A stretch of 64,000 bases of DNA from Planctomycetota bacterium. GTDB lineage: Bacteria; Planctomycetota; UBA8742; UBA2392. Below the pieces are notes generated by a model. That model was not told the DNA's origin. It saw only the letters and a list, made by a program, of their open reading frames with translations, and searched no databases. How positions within the stretch are numbered: position 1 is the first letter of the stretch; every line of letters starts with the position of its first letter. Shown here in pieces: positions 43,792 to 52,500 of this stretch. A program made the translations under genes and the position numbers. The stretch is from positions 1 through 64,000 of the forward strand of contig JAHBYA010000013.1 of the NCBI GenBank assembly GCA_019636195.1, read 5' to 3'.

Positions 43792-43867
43792 GTGTAACTC
43801 CGTTATCCAGTCTGGTTTTAGCGCGCCGGGCGGGGGGCGCAAGGGCATCGCAAGGGGCCGTATCATG

Positions 43868-43942
43868 CGTAGCGCAGGCACCTCGCCTGCGCTACGTTGG
43901 CGCTTGTTAAACCGGCAGGGGCGCCCCGTTCGGGACGCCCCT
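43868..43942. repeat. Two GC-rich hairpins upstream of nuoA
   Basis: CGTAGCGCAGGC (43868-43879) and GCCTGCGCTACG (43885-43896) form a perfect 12-bp stem. AGGGGCG...CGCCCCT at 43917-43942 forms a second. The 43792-44325 interval holds no long gene. These and the small ORF below are what I see in it, apart from the nuoA leader. Confidence 0.65.
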
Positions 43943-44002
43943 TATCCAGCGTATACAATACGCAGGGGATGGGCTGGATCCAACCAAGCCCGTCGGTCTC
44001 AG

Positions 44003-44044
44003 TTAGATGAGCCCCCCACGCTTTCGATCGGCTTGTGTACTCAC
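44003..44044 (-). CDS. Possible 13-residue leader peptide
   Basis: On the minus strand GAAAGGAGGTGATC (44045-44058), a 14-base complement-type ribosome site matching the 16S 3' end, is followed at ideal spacing by GTG and 12 more codons (peptide MSTQADRKRGGLI), then TAA. The two hairpins at 43868-43942 lie between it and nuoA, an attenuator-like layout. It may equally be chance. Confidence 0.3.
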   Translation of the reverse strand: MSTQADRKRGGLI

Positions 44045-44325
44045 AGATCACCTCCTTTCGTTCAGGGCCTTGGCGTCATCCGGCGGCGAAAGCTGCGCGC
44101 CGGTGAGGCCGGATCTGGTAAGCGCCCGCGTCCGGGACGCTGCGCGCAAGTCTTTGCACGCCAACGAAGTGTATCCCGTGGTATTGACGCGTCAAGCGGA
44201 TTGCTGACAGTTTCTTTTCCACAAGCGTGGAAAACCTGTGGAAGCAGAATTCAGGTTGCAGGTTCAAGTTTGCGGTGTCCGGAAACACGCACTCAAACCC
44301 GGAACTCAGAACCCGGAACCTGTTT

Positions 44326-45975
44326 CTACCCCAGCACCACCTTGTCGCGAGCGCGGAACTTGAGGCGAATGGGAATCTCGGCAAACGGGCTGGTCTGCTG
44401 CAACCGATTGCGCAGGTACGTGCGCCAGTTTTCCGGGAACAGGTCGGGCTCGTTCACGAACAGCACCACCTTGGGCGGGAACGTTTCCACCTGCGTGGCG
44501 TAGAAAATGCGTCCCAGCCGGTTCTGCCTTGGTTGCGGGTGGTGGCGCTGGAACGCCGCCTCAATCAGGCGGTTCAGCTCGCCGGTGCCGACGCGCATGC
44601 CGGCCTGCTGGTGAAGCTCGGTGGCAAGCTGCACCAGCGCGAACACGTTTTCACGGTTCTTGGCGGACACGAACACGAGCGGCGCGTAGTTGACCTGGTT
44701 GAGCTTGCCGCGGATGTAGGTTTCAAACTCGCCGGTCTTGGCGCCCTTGACCAGGTCCCACTTGTTGATCGCGATGATCAGCGGCTTGCACTCGCGGGCC
44801 GCAAGGTCGGCAAGCTGGCGGTCCAGCTTGGTGACGGGCTCGCGGGCATCCAGCATCAGCACGACCACGCTGGCGCGGCGGATCGCGCGAAAGCTGCGGC
44901 TCTGGCTGAAAAACTCCACGCTGTGCTCGAAGCTTTGCTTGCGGCGCACACCTGCCGTGTCAATCGCGACAAAGCTCTTGCCGCCGTACGAAAAACGCAC
45001 GTCAATGCTGTCGCGGGTGGTGCCCTCAAGCTCGCTGGCGATCACGCGCTCGTCATCGGCCAGGGCGTTGACCAGCGTGCTCTTGCCGACGTTGCGGCGG
45101 CCGACAATCGCCAGCAGCAGTTCCGGCGGCTCCACGTTCTCGGCCTCGGTGCGCGGCGGCAGGCGCCTGATTATCTCGGTGCGCAGCAGCTTCAGGTTTC
45201 GGTTGCCGCGGGCGCTGACCGGCAGCGGCTCGCCCAGCCCAAGCTCGTACAGGTTGGCCGCCAGCATGTCGTGGCGCGGGTCGTCGGCCTTGTTGGCGAC
45301 GACAATGCAGGGCCGGCCGCTGCGGCGCAGGATTGCCGCCGCTTCTTCGTCCAGCGTCAGTACGCCGTCTTTCACGTCCGCCACGAACAGCACCAGGTCG
45401 GCCGACGCGATCGCATTGCGGATCTGTTCATGCACGTGCTCGTTCACGCGCTGCTCGTCCACCACGCCGATGCCCGCGGTATCGATCAGTTCAATCAGCC
45501 GTTCCGGTTCAGCGGGTGCGGGGTGTGAATCCCCGTTGTCGCCGCCTTCGCCCGACGCTTTTTCCTTTGCCGGCCGCAACCGCACATACGCGCTTACGCG
45601 GTCGCGTGTGGTGCCGGGGCGCGGGTCTTCAATCGCGATGCGGCTGCCCGCCAGCCGGTTGAACAGGCTGCTTTTGCCGACGTTGGGGCGGCCCACAATG
45701 GCGACCACCGGCAGCTTCATGCCGTCGTCGGCGTGGCTTTCGATGCCCAGCTCAGGTGCGGTTTTCTGGCGGCGCGTGAAGCGCTTGCCCTGCGCGGTTT
45801 CACGCGGCGCCGGCGCCGGGCGATTCTCGCCGGGCTCAACGCGTTTGCGCTTGCGGCGGCCGACCACCTTGGCGTTGCGGCGCCGCCGGCGCGATTCCTG
45901 GGCCTTGGCGGCTCGCTTGTCCAGCGCGGTCCCGCGGTGACGTTTGGCTGCGGCCTTTTTGAACTTCTTGGGCAT
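44326..45975 (-). CDS. der: Ribosome-assembly GTPase Der (EngA)
   Basis: Der has two tandem GTPase domains and a KH-like C-terminal domain and acts in 50S assembly. Both P-loops are clear: GRPNVGKS at 95-102 and GRRNVGKS near 290. Switch sequences DTAGIG and DTAGVR and the NKWD and NKAD motifs are also present. The protein is 549 residues, about 100 longer than usual. There is an 85-residue Lys/Arg-rich N-terminal extension and a small insert in the first domain (about residues 136-155). An internal ATG at codon 86 (45718-45720) would give the normal N terminus, but neither start has a clear ribosome site. Confidence 0.93.
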   Translation of the reverse strand: MPKKFKKAAAKRHRGTALDKRAAKAQESRRRRRNAKVVGRRKRKRVEPGENRPAPAPRETAQGKRFTRRQKTAPELGIESHADDGMKLPVVAIVGRPNVGKSSLFNRLAGSRIAIEDPRPGTTRDRVSAYVRLRPAKEKASGEGGDNGDSHPAPAEPERLIELIDTAGIGVVDEQRVNEHVHEQIRNAIASADLVLFVADVKDGVLTLDEEAAAILRRSGRPCIVVANKADDPRHDMLAANLYELGLGEPLPVSARGNRNLKLLRTEIIRRLPPRTEAENVEPPELLLAIVGRRNVGKSTLVNALADDERVIASELEGTTRDSIDVRFSYGGKSFVAIDTAGVRRKQSFEHSVEFFSQSRSFRAIRRASVVVLMLDAREPVTKLDRQLADLAARECKPLIIAINKWDLVKGAKTGEFETYIRGKLNQVNYAPLVFVSAKNRENVFALVQLATELHQQAGMRVGTGELNRLIEAAFQRHHPQPRQNRLGRIFYATQVETFPPKVVLFVNEPDLFPENWRTYLRNRLQQTSPFAEIPIRLKFRARDKVVLG

Positions 45976-45997
45976 GGCGAAACATTACAGCCGTTCG

Positions 45998-46044
45998 GCA
46001 AAGCAGACAGGGACAGGTACCCTGGGTACCTGTCCCTGCTTTGC
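45998..46044. terminator. Long palindrome between bax-inhibitor-like gene and der
   Basis: AGGGACAGGTACC and GGTACCTGTCCCT form a perfect 13-bp stem with a 3-base loop, extended by GCAAAGCAG/CTGCTTTGC arms. Location after a stop codon suits a terminator; words like this also occur as dispersed repeats in environmental genomes. Confidence 0.6.
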
Positions 46045-46070
46045 ACACATCGAGTCTCCCCGTTCAGGGT

Positions 46071-46922
46071 CTAGCGGCGGCTGGCCCCGAGGATCTGCAG
46101 GATGTACCAGAACAGGATGAAGAAGTCATAAAACAGCATCAGCGCCGCGCCCGCGGCGTCATTGCGGTAGTAGTAGTCGCGCGTGACCTTGGACGTGTCA
46201 TACAGCGTGTAGCCCACAAACAGGATCAGTATGCCCGCCATTACCAGCCGCGAAATCGCGTCCGGGAACGGCACAAAGATGTTCAGCAGGATCAGGCCCA
46301 GCGCCAGGATCAAGCCGGCAAACAGGTAGCCGCCCAGGCCCCGGAAGTCTTTGCCTGTCGCCAGCACATACACGCTTAGCCCGCCGAACACGACCGTGGC
46401 TATGCCGAAGGCAAAGATGATCGACATGCCCATGCCTTCCGCCAGAAAGAAGGTCAGCATCGGCGCGATCATCACGCCGCACGTGGTCGCAAACACGAAC
46501 AGCAGGCCGGTCTTCAGCGGGCTGTGCGACTTGCGCATGAACACCACAGCCAGAAACGAGGCAAAGTACAGCACCAGCGCTGTGATGCGCATGGTGCCCA
46601 GCGCGCTGTAGTTCTGCGTGGCCAGGAAGTGCTCGGTCGCGAACACGCCCGCGGTGCTGGCAACGGTGGCGGTGGCAAGCGCGCCGGCAAAGTATCCGTA
46701 CACGCGCTTGGCAAACGCCGCGATGGCCGGGTCCGCCAGGTCGCCCTCATAGCGCTGGTCGGCGTACAGCAGGTTCGGGTCGCCATACGGCTGGGCGTGG
46801 GTCGGGTACGGCTGCGCCTGCGGCACGGGGCCGTAGTTGCCGTAGTGCGGCGGGGCCTGCTGGGGCTGTTGCGGGTACTGCGGCGGCTGGTTGCGGCCAC
46901 CGTACTTGTTGTTGTCGTACAT
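46071..46922 (-). CDS. Bax inhibitor-1/YccA family membrane protein
   Basis: This 283-residue protein has a Pro/Gln/Tyr-rich cytoplasmic N terminus (1-60) and seven membrane helices. The family features MSIIFAFGIATVVFGGLSVY and DTSKV, and the C-terminal FYDFFILFWYILQILG, are visible. Related proteins are calcium leak channels or FtsH modulators. ATG at 46922 has AAGGAG upstream. Confidence 0.93.
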   Translation of the reverse strand: MYDNNKYGGRNQPPQYPQQPQQAPPHYGNYGPVPQAQPYPTHAQPYGDPNLLYADQRYEGDLADPAIAAFAKRVYGYFAGALATATVASTAGVFATEHFLATQNYSALGTMRITALVLYFASFLAVVFMRKSHSPLKTGLLFVFATTCGVMIAPMLTFFLAEGMGMSIIFAFGIATVVFGGLSVYVLATGKDFRGLGGYLFAGLILALGLILLNIFVPFPDAISRLVMAGILILFVGYTLYDTSKVTRDYYYRNDAAGAALMLFYDFFILFWYILQILGASRR

Positions 46923-46950
46923 GGGTTCTCCTTGCTGCAGACGCCGTATT

Positions 46951-47943
46951 CTAGCGTAAACCCGTTACGCGTCGAACATCATCCATGAGCTCAGCGGCGA
47001 TTTCACGGGCCTTTTCGGCACCCTTGCCCAGCACCTCGTGCACATAGTCCTGGTTGTTGCGAAGTTCGTCGTAGCGCTTTCTGGCTTCGCCGAACGTGGC
47101 AAAGAAGTAGTCGGCCAGCCGTTTCTTGAAGTCGCCGTAGCCGACGCCGCCTTTTTCGTACTGGGCGCGAATGTCGGCCAGCTCAGCGGGCGATGCGAAC
47201 AACTTCAGCAGGGCAAACACGTTGCAGGTTTCGGCGTTCTTGGGCGCCTCAAGGGGCGTGCTGTCGGTCTTGATCGACATGATGCGCTTGCGGGTCTCTT
47301 TTTCAGGCCCGAACAGGTCAATCGTGTTGTTGTAACTCTTGGACATTTTCTCGCCGTCAATGCCGGGCACGACGGCAGCTTCTTCAAGGATGTGGGGCTT
47401 GGGCAGCTTCAAGACGCCGCCTTCGCCGGTGTGCGGGTCAAAGTCGCGGCAGTAGGTCTGGTTGAACTTGACGGCGATGTCGCGGGTGATTTCAAGGTGC
47501 TGCTTCTGGTCTTTGCCGACCGGCACGAGGTCACTGTGATAAATCAGGATGTCCGCGGCCATCAGCACCGGGTAGGCAAACAGCCCGTGGTCGGGGCTGA
47601 TGCCCTTGGCGGTTTTATCCTTGTAGCTGTGGGCGCGCTCCAGCAGGCCCATGGGCGTCACCGTGCTCAAGATCCATTGCAGCTCGCTGACTTCGGGCAC
47701 GTCGGACTGCTTGAACAGCGTGGCGCGGGCGGGGTCCAGCCCCAGGGCCAGAAAGTTAAGCGCCACGTCAAAGCACAGCTCGCGCATCACGGCGGCGTCG
47801 CGAATGGTGGTCAGGGCGTGCAGGTCGGCAATGAAGTACAAGCCGTGGCCCTTGTGTTGCAGGTCAACGAACTGGCGAATCGCGCCGAAGTAGTTGCCGA
47901 TGTGCAGCTTGCCGGAAGGTTGTACGCCGCTGAGGATTCGCAT
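46951..47943 (-). CDS. trpS: Tryptophanyl-tRNA synthetase
   Basis: This 330-residue class I synthetase charges tRNA-Trp. It has HIGN at 16-19 (SGKLHIGNYFG), KMSKS at about 199, and family signatures GLLERAHSYKDK and VGKDQKQHLE. Length is as expected. It is 28 bp upstream of the bax-inhibitor-like gene. Confidence 0.97.
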   Translation of the reverse strand: MRILSGVQPSGKLHIGNYFGAIRQFVDLQHKGHGLYFIADLHALTTIRDAAVMRELCFDVALNFLALGLDPARATLFKQSDVPEVSELQWILSTVTPMGLLERAHSYKDKTAKGISPDHGLFAYPVLMAADILIYHSDLVPVGKDQKQHLEITRDIAVKFNQTYCRDFDPHTGEGGVLKLPKPHILEEAAVVPGIDGEKMSKSYNNTIDLFGPEKETRKRIMSIKTDSTPLEAPKNAETCNVFALLKLFASPAELADIRAQYEKGGVGYGDFKKRLADYFFATFGEARKRYDELRNNQDYVHEVLGKGAEKAREIAAELMDDVRRVTGLR

Positions 47944-47988
47944 GGCGCCAGCTAACGTGCAACGGTTGCGCCAATCAAGGGGGCGTTG

Positions 47989-48285
47989 TCAGTCGTCCGA
48001 CGGGGCGCGCTCGCGCAGGTCCGCAAGCTCGCGCTTGGCGGCGCGCTCGCCCACTTCCAGCAGCCAGATCACGAGCAGAAACGACAGGCTGACCACCGCC
48101 GCCAGCGCCGCGCTTTGCGCGATGATGCCCGCAGCCGGGATGGCCGCCAGCGCCGTGAAACAAAACAGGTTGATCACCTGCTTGAAGCCGCGCAGGCGCT
48201 GCAGGCAATAGCGTTCACGCCCGTCGCGACAGCGGCCTGCCAGCCGTTGCGACGCCGCCTTGCCGCTTGCGGTGTAGGCGTTCAT
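47989..48285 (-). CDS. Small membrane protein
   Basis: This 98-residue hypothetical protein has a basic start and two hydrophobic helices (about 36-57 and 60-77), then an acidic/basic tail (EVGERAAKRELADLRER). It is coupled by ATGA (48282-48285) to the preceding small membrane gene, so the two are likely made together. Function unknown. Confidence 0.7.
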   Translation of the reverse strand: MNAYTASGKAASQRLAGRCRDGRERYCLQRLRGFKQVINLFCFTALAAIPAAGIIAQSAALAAVVSLSFLLVIWLLEVGERAAKRELADLRERAPSDD

Positions 48286-48695
48286 GGCTGCTCCTTGCCT
48301 GCGCGTTCAAGCTGGCGCTGTGCGCGCAACAGCAGGCGGCGCCCGGCAAAGTTGCGCTGCCGTGCGCGGTGAATACCGCCCGAAACAAAGTACGCGGCGC
48401 CCAGGGCCAGCGTCCCGCCCAGCATCCACCACCAGGCGCGGTTCGCGGCTTCATCGGCATATCCCCGCTGGGTGCCGCCCTGCCAGAAGCAAACCGCCGT
48501 CACCACGACGAGCACCATCGACAGCACCCATGCAACCCACAGGTCGCGGCGGCTGCGCGCAATGGCGCGTCTTCCCATCTGCTGCTGATCTTCTGCGTCG
48601 GCCAGCATGTCTTCCTGCCGGTTGCGCCGTGCGATTTTCATGCTCGCGTGGCGCGCGCTTCGGGTGTAGGGCCGGCTGTACGTGTCGCCCGGCAT
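48282..48695 (-). CDS. Small membrane protein
   Basis: About 137 residues with two transmembrane helices (VAWVLSMVLVVVTAVCFW and WWWMLGGTLALGAAYFVSG) flanked by basic stretches. I use the ATG at 48695; a GTG at 48710 is also possible. It is divergent from imuA, 119 bp away. No family is recognised. Confidence 0.68.
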   Translation of the reverse strand: MPGDTYSRPYTRSARHASMKIARRNRQEDMLADAEDQQQMGRRAIARSRRDLWVAWVLSMVLVVVTAVCFWQGGTQRGYADEAANRAWWWMLGGTLALGAAYFVSGGIHRARQRNFAGRRLLLRAQRQLERAGKEQP

Positions 48696-48813
48696 AGTTG
48701 AATTGTACACCCCCGGCGCGCGGGTTGCAGGGGCAAACAGTGCTGCCGCTGCTTCCTTACTGTGGCGGTGTCGTGCCGGCTGCTACACTGGCGGGTCACC
48801 TCCGGAGCCGCTT

Positions 48814-49509
48814 GTGGGACAACCCGCCCGCCGACTTGAGCTTGCCGGCATCCTGCCGCCCGCGATGGCGCGCACGTTCGGTGCGCGTGGCAGCGGCGGC
48901 GTGCTGGCCACGGGCCTTGAGGCGCTGGACCATGCGCTGGGCGGCGGCTTTCCGCGCGGGGCGATTACCGAAATTCTCAGCGCGCCCGGCCACGACGGCG
49001 ACTGGCTGGCGCTGCGGGCGATGCTGGCGGCGAATGGCGCGTGCGCCGTGCTGGACCACGACGGCAGCTTTCACCCGCCGGGCGCGGCCGCGCGGGGCCT
49101 TGACCTTGCGCGCCTGCTGGTGGTGCGCGAAACCCGCCGCAAGCAGGCGCTGTGGGCGCTTGAGCGCATGGCGCGCGAGCCCGGCCTGGCGGTGGTGCTG
49201 GCGTCGCTGCCGGGGCTTACCGACACCATGCTGCGGCGCCTGCAACTGGCCGCCGAGTCTTCAGGCCAGGTGCTGCTGCTGATGCAGTCCGGCGACGCGC
49301 GCGCAAGCTGGGGGGCCTTGCGCGTGCGCGTACGCGGCGAGCCGGGCGAGGGCGCGCGCCGCCTGCTGCTTGAAGTACTGCGCACCCGGGGCGGACGCTT
49401 GCCGCACCCGGTGCGGATCGAGATCGATGATGACTTCACGGGTGCTGTGCGCGCATCTGCCGTGCTTTCGCACGCAGCGGCTGACGCGCAGCCGCGAAAA
49501 CTCGCCTGA
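48814..49509 (+). CDS. imuA: ImuA-like mutagenesis protein
   Basis: ImuA is a RecA-like protein encoded with ImuB and DnaE2 in the SOS mutasome. The typical start ATGLEALDHALGGGFPRGAI is present. The P-loop is degenerate (SAPGHDGDW, no GKT), as in many ImuA proteins. The GTG at 48814 has CGGAG upstream and gives 231 residues. A longer open frame to 48682 looks non-coding. The gene overlaps the imuB-dnaE2 gene by about 80 bases. I do not see a clear LexA box. Confidence 0.85.
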   Translation: MGQPARRLELAGILPPAMARTFGARGSGGVLATGLEALDHALGGGFPRGAITEILSAPGHDGDWLALRAMLAANGACAVLDHDGSFHPPGAAARGLDLARLLVVRETRRKQALWALERMAREPGLAVVLASLPGLTDTMLRRLQLAAESSGQVLLLMQSGDARASWGALRVRVRGEPGEGARRLLLEVLRTRGGRLPHPVRIEIDDDFTGAVRASAVLSHAAADAQPRKLA

Positions 49510-52500
49510 GCCCGCGCTGGCCCTGATCACGCGGCGCGGCAACACCGCGCTGGTGGCCGACGCTTCATGGCCCGCGCGCCGTGCCGGGGTGCGTGCCGGC
49601 ATGACGCTGGCGCAGGCCCGGGCGCTGCTGCCGACACTTGAAACCGCCCAACTGCACGAGGCGCGCGAGGCGGCGGCGCTGGAGTCACTGGCTGCGTTTG
49701 CGTACGGGTTTTCGCCGGCGGTGTTCCTGCATCGGCCGCAGTCGCTGCTGCTGGACATCAGCGGCTGTGAGCGCCTGCACGGCGGGCAGGCAGCGCTGGT
49801 GCAGCGCGTGGCCGATGGCCTGCACCGGCTGGGCTTCACGGCGCGCGTGGCGGTGGCGGACAACCCGACCGCTGCGCTGGCGCTGGCGCTGGGCGACGTT
49901 GAAGACCTGCGCGCGGCCCCGCTGGCCGCGGCGCGCCTGCCCGCGCGCGCGCTGGATGCGCTGCACGCGCTGGGCCTGGCCCATATCGGCGAGTTGCTGG
50001 ACCTGCCGCCGTCGTCCATTCCCGCGCGCCTTGGCGATGAAACCGCCCTGCGCGTGCGGCAGTTGCGCGGCGAGGCCCCCGAGTCGTTTGAAGCCTGGCG
50101 CACGCCGCAGGTTGTCAGTGAACGGCTGGACTTCACGGCGCCGACCAGCCGCCGCGACTCGCTGATGTTCATCCTGCGCGCGGGCGCCAACTGCCTTGCG
50201 CAGCGCCTTGAGGTGCTGGCCTGCGGGGCCCGGCAACTTGTGGCCGCGCTGCACGCCACCGAGGGCGAGCCGGTGGTGTTCACGATTGACACGTCAAGGC
50301 CGACCGCCGACGCCAAAGGCATTGCCACGCTGCTGCTGGCGCGCTTTGAACGCATCGACACCGGCGAACGCTGGTTTGAAGCCCTTGAACTGCGCGCGCC
50401 GTCGCACGAACCCATCAAACCCGCGCAGCAGGCGTTGTTTGAGCCGCCCGCCCGAGGCGGCGACTTGGACGGCCTGCTGGATGAACTGACCGGCCGGCTG
50501 GGCGCGCAGGCGGTCGCGCGGGCCGAGCTTACGCACCACCCGCTGCACGAGCGCGGCTTCCGGTATGTGCCGTTCACAACGCCGGTCGAAAGTCCCGCTG
50601 CGGCGGTGCCCGGCCGGCCGCTGCGCGTTGACGCCGCGCCCGTGCGCGTGCCGTCGCAACTGGCGCAGCTTCCTGCGCACTGGGACTTTACCGGTCACGC
50701 CGGAAACCTGCGCCCGGTGCGGCCCATTGAGCGTGTCACGCTGGGCGGCAGGCGCGACTACATGCTGCTGGAGGATGCCGAAGGCGCACGGCACTGGGCA
50801 TGGCTTGAGCCGGGGGCGTGGCACGTGCCGCGCGCGCTTGCACGACAGCGCGAGGCGCTTGCGCAACTTGAGGCTTGCGCCAAGGAGGCCGGACAGTTGC
50901 CGCCCGCGCAATACGCCGAGCTGGTGTGCGCCACCAACTTCAGTTTCCTGCGCGGGGCAAGCCACGCCGAAGACCTGGTCAACCGCGCCGCCGACCTTTG
51001 CCTGCACGCGCTGGCGGTGGCGGACCGGCACACGCTGGCGGGCGTGGTGCGGGCGCACGTTGCCGCCCGGGCGCGCGGCCTGAAGCTGCTGGTGGGCACG
51101 CGCGTCGCACTTTTGGACGGGCCGGAGCTGTGCCTGTACGCGATGACGCGGCGGGGCTACGCGCACCTGTGCCGCGTGCTGACGCTGGGCAAGCGCCGCG
51201 CCGAAAAGGGCCAGTGCGAACTGCACCTTGCCGACCTGCACGACTTTGCCGCCGATGTGCAGGCGGTGTGGCTGAACCCGCTGGATGCCGACCGCGACCA
51301 GGTGGATGCGCTGGGTCGGCTTTTTGGCGGGCGGCTTTCACTGGCTGTGAGCAGCCACATGCAGTACGGCGATCCTGAGCGGCTTGCGCGGGTGCTTGAT
51401 CTGTCGCGGCGCAGCGGCATTGCCGCGGTTGCGGTCAATGACGTGCACCAGCACGACGAGGCGCTGAAGCCGCTGCAGGACGTGCTGGCGTGCATCCGCA
51501 ACACCACCACGCTGGAAGAAGGCGTGGGCCTGCTGTTCCAGAACGGCGAGCGCCGCCTGAAGTCCCCCGCCGAGATGGCGGCGCTGTTTGCCGCGCAACC
51601 GTCGCTGCTGGCCCGCGGCATCGAAATCTCCGACGCGTGCAGCTTCAGCATGGATGAGCTGCGCTATGAGTACCCGCACGAGGTGGTGCCGCCGGGCATG
51701 CACATGCAGGAGTACCTTGAACAGCAGACGTGGGCGGGCGCAAAGCTTCGCTACCCGCGCGGAGTCCCCGATGGCGTGGCCGCGCAGCTTGAGCATGAAC
51801 TGGCCCTGATCAGCGAGCTGGGGTTCGCGCCGTACTTTTTGACCGTGCACGATGTCGTGAACTTCGCGCGCGGGCGCGGCATCCTGTGCCAGGGGCGCGG
51901 CAGCGCGGCCAACAGCGCGGTCTGCTACTGCCTGGGCATCACCAGCGTTGACCCCGCCCGCGCCAGCCTGCTGTTTGAACGCTTCATGAGCCGCGAACGC
52001 GCCGAGCCCCCGGACATCGACGTGGACTTTGAACACGAGCGCCGCGAAGAGGTCATCCAGTACATCTACCGCAAGTACGGCCGTGAGCGCGCCGGCCTGT
52101 GCGCCACGGTCATCAGCTACCGCAGCCGCAGCGCCATCCGCGACGCGGGCAAGGCGCTGGGGTTGTCACTGGACCAGGTCGATCGGCTGGCGCGCGGCCG
52201 CCAGTGGTGGGAAGAAGGCATCAGCGAAGGCGCGCTGCGCGAGGCCGGGCTTGACCCCGCCGACGCCCGCGTGCGGCAGGCCCTTGAGTTTGCGCACGCC
52301 CTGCGCGGCTATCCGCGGCACCTGTCGCAGCATGTGGGCGGCTTTGTCATCACGCGCGGTCGGCTGGACGAGCTGGTGCCGATTGAAAACGCCGCGATGG
52401 AGGACCGCACCGTCATTGAATGGAACAAGGATGACATCGACGACCTCGGCATCCTGAAGGTGGACTGCCTGGCGCTGGGCATGCTGTCGGCGGTACGCAA

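Noticed and set aside
44045..44058. Remnant of a 16S rRNA gene
   Set aside because: Only 14 bases match and the flanking sequence is unrelated; a strong ribosome site explains it better.
44227..45528. 433-codon plus-strand open frame
   Set aside because: Antisense shadow of der.
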